Source: an uncultured Stomatobaculum sp. (GTDB lineage Bacteria; Bacillota; Clostridia; Lachnospirales; Lachnospiraceae). From it: DNA of 8,795 bases. How positions within the stretch are numbered: position 1 is the first letter of the stretch; each line of letters opens with the position of its first letter. Where the stretch lies: positions 1 to 8,795 of the forward strand of contig CALLVJ010000018.1 in NCBI GenBank assembly GCA_938010625.1, given 5' to 3'. The notes beneath the pieces were generated by a model. That model had not been told where the DNA came from, ran no database searches, and was given only the letters and a program-made list of their open reading frames with translations. Below are positions 1 through 6,015 of this stretch, piece after piece. Both the position numbers and the translations under genes were made by a program.

Positions 1-10
1 AATTATACCA

Positions 11-40
11 TTAGCAAAACAGTGTGCCAGTGTTTATAAT
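11..40 (+). promoter_or_regulatory. Probable sigma-A promoter of the alpha/beta hydrolase gene
   Basis: A perfect -10 hexamer TATAAT lies at 35-40, with a -35-like TTAGCA (4 of 6 matches to TTGACA) at 11-16 and an 18-nt spacer. A start near position 47 would give a leader of roughly 105 nt before the ATG at 154. I see no clear operator, riboswitch or coding segment in that leader. Confidence 0.5.
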
Positions 41-153
41 CATCTTAAAAGCTGTAATCCAATCTGCCGAATGAGAAGAAGTATGACAGTAGGAGAAGCG
101 GACAGTAGGATGCTGTTTGTTTGTGAGTTTGGAATTCGAGAAGACAACAAAGT

Positions 154-1140
154 ATGTTCAGAACTGAAGAGCTTAAGCTGGTGACGGAGTGGGATAAGAC
201 GTTTCAGAAGAGCGAGAAGGTCAATCACAAGAAAGTAAGCTGTGCCAACCATTTCGGCATTACGCTGGCAGCCGATATGTATGCGCCGAAGAATGCAGAG
301 GGAAAACTTCCGGCCATCGCTGTAAGCGGTCCCTTCGGTGCCTGCAAAGAACAGTCCTCCGGACTTTACGCACAAGCCATGGCTGAGCGAGGCTTTCTGA
401 CCATTGCCTTCGATCCATCCTTTACCGGAGAATCCGGAGGTTTTCCGAGAGCGATGAACTCGCCTGATATCAATGTGGAAGATTTTCAGGCAGCGGTCGA
501 TTTCCTTTCGGTACAGGATAATGTTGATCCGGAGCGCATAGGAATCATCGGTATCTGCGGATGGGGCGGCATGGCACTGCAGACAGCTTCGATTGATACG
601 CGAATTAAGGCTACGGTTACATCCACCATGTACGATATGACACGCATTGCAGGGAACGGATATTTCGATTCTGCGGACAGTAAGGAGGCTCGAAAGGCAG
701 CCCGCGAAGCAATCAATGCACAGAGAACAGAAGATTTTCGCAACGGAAGCTTTTCACGGCAGGGCGGCGTAGTGGACCCGGTTCCCGCAGATGCACCTTT
801 CTTCATCAAAGATTATCATGACTACTATAAGACGAAACGCGGTTATCATGTGAGATCTCTTAACTCAAACGACGGTTGGAGTGCTTCTACCGGTACTTCC
901 CTGATGAACACTAGATTCTTTACTTATGCCGGAGAGATTGATAGTGCAGTCATGTTGATTCATGGCGAAAAAGCACATTCTTGCTATATGAGCCGGGATG
1001 CATTTAAGCTGCTGAACGGTGATAACAAGGAGTTGGTAATCATTCCGGATGCGGTGCACACAGATTTGTATGACGGCGGCGGCAAGAATGCGATTCCCTT
1101 TGATCGAATGGAAGCTTTCTTTCACGAATATCTGAAATAA
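154..1140 (+). CDS. Alpha/beta hydrolase, dienelactone-hydrolase/YcjY-like, with Cys nucleophile
   Basis: Predicted cytoplasmic alpha/beta-hydrolase of 328 aa; its substrate cannot be read from the sequence. The nucleophile elbow is G133-I-C135-G-W-G-G, so the nucleophile is Cys as in dienelactone hydrolases rather than Ser. The catalytic His is probably H302 (AVHTDLYD), after the HGEKAH strand-loop at 270-275. The motif FDPSFTGESGG (86-96) and the segment TSTMYDMTR (156-164) are what I expect in the YcjY-like family found in Firmicutes and lactobacilli. There is no signal peptide. The ATG at 154 has only a weak GAGAAG ribosome site (138-143). A GTG at 181 is an alternative, but the N-terminal LVTEWDKTF segment seems to be part of the family, which favours 154. 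It appears monocistronic with its own promoter; I see no terminator behind it. The family is confident; the biochemical role is unknown. Confidence 0.93.
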   Translation: MFRTEELKLVTEWDKTFQKSEKVNHKKVSCANHFGITLAADMYAPKNAEGKLPAIAVSGPFGACKEQSSGLYAQAMAERGFLTIAFDPSFTGESGGFPRAMNSPDINVEDFQAAVDFLSVQDNVDPERIGIIGICGWGGMALQTASIDTRIKATVTSTMYDMTRIAGNGYFDSADSKEARKAAREAINAQRTEDFRNGSFSRQGGVVDPVPADAPFFIKDYHDYYKTKRGYHVRSLNSNDGWSASTGTSLMNTRFFTYAGEIDSAVMLIHGEKAHSCYMSRDAFKLLNGDNKELVIIPDAVHTDLYDGGGKNAIPFDRMEAFFHEYLK

Positions 1141-1207
1141 AAGACAGCGAATCAATTTGAGGAATGAAGCAGTAGAGGGAAAAATGGCTTAAATCCGCTA
1201 TTTCTGA

Positions 1208-1354
1208 GTCACAAACAATGATTTGGTAACACGCAGTTTTGAGCGCATAGGCTCCCAGTATAGGGTAGATTATGAGTGTATCTCTTCCTTGAAGCCGAAA
1301 TGCTTTGGTGATACAGTGCAAATGAAAGCAAGAATATTACAAAACGGCAATTGA
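1208..1354 (+). pseudogene. Possible remnant of a hot-dog thioesterase-like gene
   Basis: A stretch of 48 codons stays open between TGA at 1205-1207 and TGA at 1352-1354, but it has no good start and no ribosome site. Its translation reads like real protein: after FERIGSQYRVDYEC comes KPKCFGDTVQMKARI. The YxVDY ... GDTV ... KARI pattern recalls the central strands of hot-dog fold acyl thioesterases. That is a weak resemblance, so I treat the stretch as a possible decayed fragment and not as a gene. It also contains the putative promoter of the following DUF1877 gene. Confidence 0.25.
1289..1317 (+). promoter_or_regulatory. Possible promoter of the DUF1877 gene
   Basis: TTGAAG at 1289-1294 (4 of 6) and an extended -10 element, TGA followed by TACAGT at 1312-1317 (4 of 6), are separated by 17 nt. 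Transcription would start near 1324, about 50 nt before the ATG at 1376. The TG of the extended -10 partly compensates for the imperfect hexamers. Confidence 0.4.
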
Positions 1355-1375
1355 AGTCTGAGGGGAAGATATAAC

Positions 1376-1879
1376 ATGGGACTGGAAGCAAGCTATCGGA
1401 ATATCAGTGATGGGAATCTGAAAAAGCTGAAGTCTGTATACGGAATTGAAGATATATGTCCGGTTGAAGTTGAGAGCAAAGAGCAAGAACCGGACATTGT
1501 GCTGGACATCGGGAAAATGTGGGAGTTTCTTCATTTCGTCTTTATGGGGGAAGACAGAAACAAGACGACAGACGCTTCTCCGCTCAGCTTTGCGGTGATG
1601 GGTGAAGTTGTCGTTGACGGAAGCTCTGAAGCGCTGATGTACACGACAAAATCAAAGATTAAGGACATTGTTTCCGCACTGGAAGCATTTGATATGGAAG
1701 AAGCGCTGGAAAACTTAAACTTGGAAGCATGTATCGCAGACGATTTGTATCCGGGCATCCGGAGTCAGGCGGACTTAGATGTAATCAAACCGGAGTTACG
1801 AGCTTGTTTCGATGCGATGAAAGCGTTTTATTGGAAAATACTGGAAGCCGATACCAATGTCATAATTACGATTAGTTGA
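1376..1879 (+). CDS. DUF1877 family protein (YfbM-like)
   Basis: A 167-aa soluble protein assigned to DUF1877 by layout. It has an N-terminal MGLEASYRNIS strand-helix start, a central LDIGKMWEFLHFVFMG segment (residues 43-58; the family shows LDID-K-W-LH-L-TG here), then PLSFAVMGE (70-78). It ends with a C-terminal LRACFDAMKAFYWK helix (141-154) followed by a hydrophobic VIITIS strand. No catalytic residues are known for this family and I propose no function. Start: ATG with AGGGGA at 1361-1366, about 9 nt upstream. It stands alone on the + strand, and neither neighbour suggests a pathway. Such proteins are often scattered singly or in tandem copies in accessory regions. Confidence 0.85.
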   Translation: MGLEASYRNISDGNLKKLKSVYGIEDICPVEVESKEQEPDIVLDIGKMWEFLHFVFMGEDRNKTTDASPLSFAVMGEVVVDGSSEALMYTTKSKIKDIVSALEAFDMEEALENLNLEACIADDLYPGIRSQADLDVIKPELRACFDAMKAFYWKILEADTNVIITIS

Positions 1880-1907
1880 AACATCAGTCGAACCTAGGGC
1901 GGGTGAC

Positions 1908-2018
1908 ATGGATAGAAAAGAGAGGAATTCTAGTACGAACCGGAAGGAGTTGTCCTCTGCATGGATTGAATTGCCTTTGGCGAGACTGTCTTGGAAAATG
2001 GAGGTGCTACTGTTTTGA
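1908..2018 (+). CDS. Doubtful 36-codon ORF overlapping the flavodoxin start
   Basis: An ATG at 1908 opens a 36-residue frame beginning MDRKERNSST and ending WKMEVLLF. Its TGA stop (2016-2018) overlaps the TTG start (2015-2017) of the flavodoxin gene. The ribosome site upstream is poor (GGGCGGG), and I recognise no family. It could be a translated leader that couples ribosomes into the flavodoxin gene, or a remnant of an older gene; the frame is open back to about 1866. Low confidence that it is expressed. Confidence 0.2.
   Translation: MDRKERNSSTNRKELSSAWIELPLARLSWKMEVLLF
2000..2004 (+). promoter_or_regulatory. Ribosome-binding site that decides the flavodoxin TTG start
   Basis: GGAGG lies 10 nt before the TTG at 2015. 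The resulting N-terminus MKTLVVFYSYSG is the usual beginning of a flavodoxin first strand. A TTG at 1991 in the same frame would add eight residues not expected in the fold and would lie upstream of this site. Confidence 0.7.
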
Positions 2019-2482
2019 AAACACTGGTCGTATTCTATTCTTATTCCGGCATTACAAGAAGATTGGCGGAAGATATTGCCTTACTGACAGATGGAGAATT
2101 GAGAGAGCTGAAGCCTAAAAAGCCGTATTCGTACTCCTACAATACAGCTGTGAAAGAAGTCAGAGGAGAAATTGAGAGAGGATATTGTCCGCCGCTTGCA
2201 GAGGGAGCAGAGCCTGTTGGGGATGCAGAGTTGATTTTCATAGGTTCGCCGAACTGGCTTCATACCTTTGCACCTCCGGTATTGTCTTTTCTTAGGGCAG
2301 TTGATCTGAGCGGAAAGACCGTGATCCCATTTTGCACCCATGGAGGCGGTGGTTTCGGGGATATGCCGGAGCGCTATCGAAAAGAGTGTAAGGGTGCTGT
2401 GCTAAAGGCCGGCATTGCCTTGAAGGGGGATTACAGCTTTGATGAGTTGGAAGCCTGGATTCGAAAGAATATGAGCCGATAG
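2015..2482 (+). CDS. Flavodoxin-like protein (FMN-binding)
   Basis: A 155-aa cytoplasmic flavodoxin, expected to bind FMN and carry electrons to an unidentified partner. The FMN-phosphate loop is SYSGITR (9-15) directly after the first strand KTLVVFYSY. The FMN isoalloxazine loops are GSPNWLHTFAPP (77-88) and FCTHGGGGFGDM (106-117). The spacing and the GSPNW and FxTHGG motifs fit the short Flavodoxin_4 type common in clostridia. The gene starts with TTG, placed by a GGAGG site, which may lower expression. No oxidoreductase partner is adjacent, so the redox partner must be elsewhere. The terminator at 2622-2658 probably ends this transcript. After the TAG stop the same frame stays open for a further 35 codons to TAA at 2585-2587, but a complete flavodoxin fold is already present before the stop. 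Confidence 0.9.
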   Translation: MKTLVVFYSYSGITRRLAEDIALLTDGELRELKPKKPYSYSYNTAVKEVRGEIERGYCPPLAEGAEPVGDAELIFIGSPNWLHTFAPPVLSFLRAVDLSGKTVIPFCTHGGGGFGDMPERYRKECKGAVLKAGIALKGDYSFDELEAWIRKNMSR

Positions 2483-2621
2483 TCGAACGCGGAAGCCCTG
2501 GCTGCTTTGGCCGAGTATCCGAGTATGCAGAAGAATAGAGGAGCTTATAAGCGGTATCATTCTTTTGACAAAGTTTCTGATGAATGTACTTAAGAGAATT
2601 GAATGTATTTCGTGAACTGCG

Positions 2622-2658
2622 CCGCGGCAAATGTAATTTTACATTCGCCGCGGTTTTT
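2622..2658 (+). terminator. Strong intrinsic terminator
   Basis: A 15-bp inverted repeat with one mismatch (arms 2622-2636 and 2639-2653, GC-rich CCGCGGC base) forms a tight hairpin and is followed by five T (2654-2658). There is no matching T-tract on the other strand, so it acts on + transcripts. It insulates the flavodoxin unit from the three-gene operon starting at 2761. Confidence 0.88.
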
Positions 2659-2686
2659 GCTGCCCTTTGAAGCCTTGCGGTAAGCG

Positions 2687-2715
2687 TAGCATCCGGAAAA
2701 ACAATGGGGTACAAT
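2687..2715 (+). promoter_or_regulatory. Possible promoter of the zinc-ribbon/vWA/PurA-like operon
   Basis: TACAAT (5 of 6 to TATAAT) sits at 2710-2715, 45 nt before the ATG at 2761. The best -35 at 17 nt spacing is TAGCAT (2687-2692), which is poor. The position after the terminator at 2658 is right for an operon promoter, but an activator or another sigma factor may be needed. Confidence 0.35.
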
Positions 2716-2760
2716 AGGTATTGATGAAAACAAATCGATAAACCTTGTTATGGGAGGCCT

Positions 2761-3630
2761 ATGATTCAGTATATCTGTAAACAGTGCGGCGCACAGCTGG
2801 AGCTCGGCAGTGCGGGCGGCTTTCACTGCCCGTATTGCGGGGCCAGAGCCTTTCTGTCGGACGATGAGTTAAAGGGAAATACGGAATTCCGGAAGAAGCT
2901 GCTGTCCTACTATAAGGCCAAGGCGGATGCGAAGGAGCAGGACTACAGCGGGGATACGCTCTGGGAAGAGAACGGCAGTGCGCGTTACCGCATGCAGAAC
3001 GGAAAAACGCTGACGCTTTCCTACATGGATCGCTACTCCTACCCGGAACTTGTGTGCTATCTCTGCCGGGAAACGGTGGTCTATGTATTTGAGCAGGAAG
3101 AAGGGGCGAATGCCTTTTTGCGCGGGCTTTCGCAGCTCGCCTTTCCCGCAGCGGATGTTAAGTTGGTCCGTTGTTTTCCGCAGTTGAAGAGCAAACTCTG
3201 TCTGGCCGAGGGGAAACTGGGCCTCGTCTATACGCGGAAGCCGAATTTCTACCCGGCGGAGGTGTTTGCGCCGTTCGCATCGGAACATTTGGCCTGGGTC
3301 ATCTCCCGCATGGAAAATATCTGCTGCGCCCTCGAGTACTCCGAGCTGGAGCACGGGAACATGACGGCGGCGAGTCTTTTTATCAACCCGATTACGCATG
3401 AGGGCATGCTGTTCGGCGATTGGCGAGATGTAAAGAAGAGAGAGAGCAGTCGGGATTTGCGGGATCTCAGGGAGGCGGCAAAGTCGGTGGCGGAAGATGT
3501 GCATCACCCGCGGGAACTGGAAGCGTTTCTTCAGTCGGAACCCGCAGTGGATGCCTACGCGGACTTTGCGGCATGGGACCGGGTGATTGAAGACGGCTAT
3601 GGCGGCCATCGTTTTACAAAAATGGATTGA
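2761..3630 (+). CDS. Zinc-ribbon protein with pseudokinase-like domain
   Basis: 289 aa, function unknown. Residues 1-27 form a zinc ribbon with two CPxCG-type knuckles (C6-x2-C9 and C23-x2-C26). After a charged linker (35-70), the rest looks like a diverged protein-kinase fold. EHGNMTAASLFINP (197-210) aligns with the kinase catalytic loop (HGDxxxxNILI), and MLFGDW (216-221) with the metal-binding DFG/IDW motif. The catalytic Asp of HGD is Asn200 and I find no convincing VAIK lysine or glycine loop, so it is probably inactive as a kinase, although D220 is kept. The GGHRF tail (281-285) ends the protein. GGGAGG at 2752-2757 lies only 3 nt before the ATG, but no better start exists. First gene of an operon with the vWA and PurA-like genes; likely a scaffold or sensor. 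The zinc ribbon is sure, the kinase relationship is inference. Confidence 0.8.
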   Translation: MIQYICKQCGAQLELGSAGGFHCPYCGARAFLSDDELKGNTEFRKKLLSYYKAKADAKEQDYSGDTLWEENGSARYRMQNGKTLTLSYMDRYSYPELVCYLCRETVVYVFEQEEGANAFLRGLSQLAFPAADVKLVRCFPQLKSKLCLAEGKLGLVYTRKPNFYPAEVFAPFASEHLAWVISRMENICCALEYSELEHGNMTAASLFINPITHEGMLFGDWRDVKKRESSRDLRDLREAAKSVAEDVHHPRELEAFLQSEPAVDAYADFAAWDRVIEDGYGGHRFTKMD

Positions 3631-3633
3631 GGC

Positions 3634-3639
3634 AGGAGG
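3634..3639 (+). promoter_or_regulatory. Ribosome-binding site that decides the vWA start
   Basis: A consensus AGGAGG lies 5 nt before the ATG at 3645. An in-frame TTG at 3627 would place this site inside the gene, so 3645 is preferred. Confidence 0.8.
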
Positions 3640-3644
3640 AAAGT

Positions 3645-4529
3645 ATGGGGTACGGAAGTTATTCGGCGGCGGATTGGCAGAAACTCAAAAACAGCAGAAA
3701 GCTTTCCAACGGGCAGAGCGTGGGAGAGGTCTTTAAGAGAACGGAATGCAACCCGAAGATGGATCCTAAGTTTATCGGAACCCGGGAATGCTTTGACTCG
3801 GAGGAGCATCCGAATACCACGCCGATTGTGGTCGGTCTGGATGTGACGGCTTCAATGGGCTATCTCGCGGTGGAGCTCGCGACCGGTGCCCTGAATGAGC
3901 TGATTACCAAGCTCTACTCCACCGGTGCGGTCGAAGACCCGGCGCTCATGTGCGCGGCCTACGGTGATTTTCAGGACAAGTCCCCGCTGCAGGTCACACA
4001 GTTTGAATCGGACATTCGAATTGCGGAGCAGCTCTTGGAACTCTATTTTGAAAACGGCGGAAGCGGACAAGTGGTTCCTACCTGCCTCTGGGAGTTTTTG
4101 GCGAGACACACGAACATCGATGCGATTCGGAAGAGAAATCAAAGAGGCTTCCTCTTTACCATCGGAGACGAGGCGGATATTCGGAGTCAGTCTGTCGGCG
4201 CTACGATTGAACGCGTCATCGGGGATGCGCTTCCGGGTGAGGTCACGAGAGAGAGCCTCTTAAAAGAGGCGGAGGCTTCCTTCCATGTGTTTCATATCAT
4301 GATCGGGCGCGAAAACAAGGAGAATGCGGAACTCCTTCCGGGGCACTGCATGGTGCTGGGGCGTGAGAGCATCGCCTGCCTGCCGGAAATCATCATCAGC
4401 ACCATTCAGCTGCAGAAGGGCGAGGCGCGGGAGGATGTCCTTGCGCGCTGGGATGAACTGAACCGGCCGGTCATCAGTGCGGCGCTTGCGCAGCTCTCGC
4501 TGCAGGCGGACGCCGATATTCAGTTATGA
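3645..4529 (+). CDS. von Willebrand factor A (vWA) domain protein
   Basis: 294 aa, soluble, no signal peptide. The vWA fold begins after about 60 residues with the strand IVVGLDVTASMG. The MIDAS motif D66-x-T-x-S70 is intact and should bind Mg2+ or Mn2+ to grip an acidic partner. Other conserved-looking stretches are AYGDFQ (105-110), LQVTQFESDIRIAEQL (115-130), YFENGGSGQ (134-142) and GFLFTIGDEAD (168-178), the last supplying a probable third metal-site Asp/Glu. I recognise this as a family of free-standing cytoplasmic vWA proteins, usually left unnamed, distinct from secreted adhesins. It lies 14 nt after the zinc-ribbon gene, and its stop overlaps the start of the PurA-like gene (ATGA at 4526-4529), so the three products are probably made in fixed proportion. 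Role inferred: assembly or regulatory subunit for its two partners. Confidence 0.88.
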   Translation: MGYGSYSAADWQKLKNSRKLSNGQSVGEVFKRTECNPKMDPKFIGTRECFDSEEHPNTTPIVVGLDVTASMGYLAVELATGALNELITKLYSTGAVEDPALMCAAYGDFQDKSPLQVTQFESDIRIAEQLLELYFENGGSGQVVPTCLWEFLARHTNIDAIRKRNQRGFLFTIGDEADIRSQSVGATIERVIGDALPGEVTRESLLKEAEASFHVFHIMIGRENKENAELLPGHCMVLGRESIACLPEIIISTIQLQKGEAREDVLARWDELNRPVISAALAQLSLQADADIQL

Positions 4530-5743
4530 GAAGCATTGCGGTCATCGGAAAAAATTTCGGAGATGAGGGAAAGGGGCTTGCGGTTGCAAGCCTCTCTCGC
4601 GTTCTCGAGAAACCGCTGATTATCAAACACAACGGCGGCGCGCAGGCCGGGCACACCGTGGAAGATGCGGAGGGCGCTTGGCGTTTTGTACACCACCAGA
4701 TCGGTGCCGGGGCAGAGTACGGTGCGCCGACTCTGTTTGCGGAATACTTTATGCCGGATCTCTATCAACTTGGGAAGGAAGTCGCGGACTTTGCGCAGCT
4801 CTTTGGCTTTGTGCCCTTGCTCTATTCCGAGAAAACAGCGCGCGTCACCACCATAGACGATGTGCTCCTTAATATGGGCGCGGAAGCTGCCCGCGGCGAT
4901 GCGCGACACGGTTCCTGCGGCATGGGCATCGACGAATGTGTGCAGCGAAACCGCGCCGGCCACGGGCTCAGCGTGGGGCAAGTCGCTGCATTAGGTGAGG
5001 CAGAGCTATTGCAGCGATTGCGGGAGCTGCGGACACGCTACACAAAAGAAAGAGCGGCGGCGCTCGGCATAGACCGCGGGAACCCGTACTTTGAGCTGTT
5101 AAGGAATGACACGGTGCTTCAAAATTACGTCGCGGAAGTGAAGACGAATATAGGTCTCTTGACTCTGGTGGATGCGAATTCGGATTGGCTTTTGCAATTT
5201 GAGCATCTTATTTTTGAGAGCGGACAGGGACTCCTCTTAGACGAGGACCATGAAGCCTTTGCGCCGCATTTGACCTCCTCAAAGACAGGCGTATATAACC
5301 CGGCGCGCTTCCTTGCAAAACGGGGTCTCACGCTGGATGAGGCAATCTATGTGACGCGGAGCTATGTGACGCGCCACGGAGAAGGACCGCTGCCCTGTGA
5401 GACAGAGCGCGATAAGCTCCCCGGCGTCGGGGTGGACCTGACCAATCAGCCGAACGAATGGCAGGGTACACTCCGCTATGCGCGGCATGAGAGTATGGAT
5501 GCCTTCTTTGCTCCTGTGAAGCGAGATAAAGACTCGGTTCAACTGTTTTCGAGTGCCCGGGATACCAAGCTCTCGATACTGGTCACGCACTTAAACGAAA
5601 CGGGAAATCGACTGTATTTTGAAGAAGGAGATGTTTTGTTTGAGCGGATGGAAAGAGAAGGGGAGAGACGGGGAATACGGTGTACACGGATTGAAAGATT
5701 TGAGCGAATCGGAAAGGTTGACACCAAATACGACACCATATAA
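4526..5743 (+). CDS. Divergent adenylosuccinate synthetase (PurA/PurZ superfamily) paralogue
   Basis: 405 aa, somewhat shorter than housekeeping PurA (about 430). True PurA joins IMP and aspartate with GTP to give adenylosuccinate. Retained: G12-DEGKG with the base D13, NGGAQAGHT (36-44) with the acid H43, ESGQG (231-235), TSSKTG (250-255) and RHGEGP (283-288). Changed: the PurA segment GTTGRGIGP is GSCGMGIDE (129-137), with Cys at the phosphate-binding Thr. The aspartate-binding loop TTGRPRR is replaced by TNQPNEWQGTLRY (306-318). The KLD nucleobase motif reads TKLSILVTHLN (347-357). So the ligase chemistry is probably kept while amino-acid or nucleotide specificity differs, as in phage PurZ. 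PurZ, as I recall, loses the catalytic Asp that is present here. The ATGA overlap with the vWA gene means translational coupling. This is unlikely to be the cell's biosynthetic PurA; it is probably a specialised ligase within this operon. Confidence 0.85.
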   Translation: MRSIAVIGKNFGDEGKGLAVASLSRVLEKPLIIKHNGGAQAGHTVEDAEGAWRFVHHQIGAGAEYGAPTLFAEYFMPDLYQLGKEVADFAQLFGFVPLLYSEKTARVTTIDDVLLNMGAEAARGDARHGSCGMGIDECVQRNRAGHGLSVGQVAALGEAELLQRLRELRTRYTKERAAALGIDRGNPYFELLRNDTVLQNYVAEVKTNIGLLTLVDANSDWLLQFEHLIFESGQGLLLDEDHEAFAPHLTSSKTGVYNPARFLAKRGLTLDEAIYVTRSYVTRHGEGPLPCETERDKLPGVGVDLTNQPNEWQGTLRYARHESMDAFFAPVKRDKDSVQLFSSARDTKLSILVTHLNETGNRLYFEEGDVLFERMEREGERRGIRCTRIERFERIGKVDTKYDTI

Positions 5744-5746
5744 AAT
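5718..5746 (+). promoter_or_regulatory. Near-consensus promoter of hicAB inside the 3' end of the purA-like gene
   Basis: A perfect -35 TTGACA (5718-5723) is followed after 17 nt by TAAAAT (5741-5746, 5 of 6). An alternative -10, TATAAA at 5739-5744, has a 15-nt spacer. The start would be about 5753, giving a leader of only about 11 nt that begins at the AGGGG ribosome site. It lets the toxin-antitoxin pair be expressed separately from the upstream operon. Confidence 0.7.
5720..5743 (+). repeat. 12-bp tandem direct repeat in the hicAB promoter, possible operator
   Basis: GACACCAAATAC (5720-5731) is followed at once by GACACCATATAA (5732-5743), matching at 10 of 12 positions. The pair covers the end of the -35, the spacer and the start of the -10, where an autorepressor would act. 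It also encodes the last residues DTKYDTI of the PurA-like protein, so a coincidence of codons is possible. Confidence 0.4.
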
Positions 5747-5763
5747 AAGGACAGGGGCAAAAG

Positions 5764-6015
5764 ATGTCAAAGTGGGAAAAGCTTCTGAGAAGGATTCTGA
5801 CATTGTCGAAGGACTTGCGTTTTGACGAATTGCGAAAAGTACTCGAAAGTTACGGCTATGTCATGAAGGCGCCGAAAAGCGGAAGCAGTCATTACACATT
5901 CCGGAAACCGGGAAGTAATCCGATTACCATCCCGAAGGATGAACCGATTAAGAGAGTGTATGTTGAAATGGTAAGAGATGTTGTTCTGGAGGAGGTATCA
6001 TATGAAGAGCGTTGA
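5764..6015 (+). CDS. hicA: HicA family toxin
   Basis: 83-aa type II toxin; HicA proteins are small double-stranded-RNA-binding-fold ribonucleases that cleave mRNA and stop translation. The signature is GSSHYTFRKPG (40-50), with the catalytic His43, followed by ITIP (54-57) and PIKRVYVEMVRDV (61-73). The N-terminal LRFDELRKVLESYGY (18-32) is the usual first helix. Compared with the minimal family (about 60 aa), it carries roughly 15 extra N-terminal residues. ATG with AGGGG at 5753-5757. It lies 20 nt after the purA-like gene but has its own strong promoter, and its last 14 nt overlap hicB. Toxin first, antitoxin second is the usual order. Confidence 0.94.
   Translation: MSKWEKLLRRILTLSKDLRFDELRKVLESYGYVMKAPKSGSSHYTFRKPGSNPITIPKDEPIKRVYVEMVRDVVLEEVSYEER

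Noticed and set aside
2565..2658. Short RNA from a TTGACA at 2565-2570 to the terminator at 2658
   Set aside because: The -35 is perfect, but the best -10 at normal spacing (TACTTA, 2587-2592) matches at only two positions.
2869..3609. Long antisense ORF (246 codons) opposite the zinc-ribbon gene
   Set aside because: Composition follows the GC-rich sense gene, it has no ribosome site or family resemblance, and the sense frame has clear motifs.
2761..4529. Classical tellurite-resistance (TerY) or VMAP ternary system
   Set aside because: A vWA protein and a zinc-ribbon kinase-like protein are present, but there is no TerC/TerD, PP2C phosphatase, MoxR ATPase or VMAP protein in the window.
4526..5743. 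Phage-like 2-aminoadenine (Z-DNA) pathway because of the PurZ-like ligase
   Set aside because: No DatZ, MazZ/PurB-type partner, DpoZ polymerase or phage structural gene is present, and the Asp said to be lost in PurZ is kept here.
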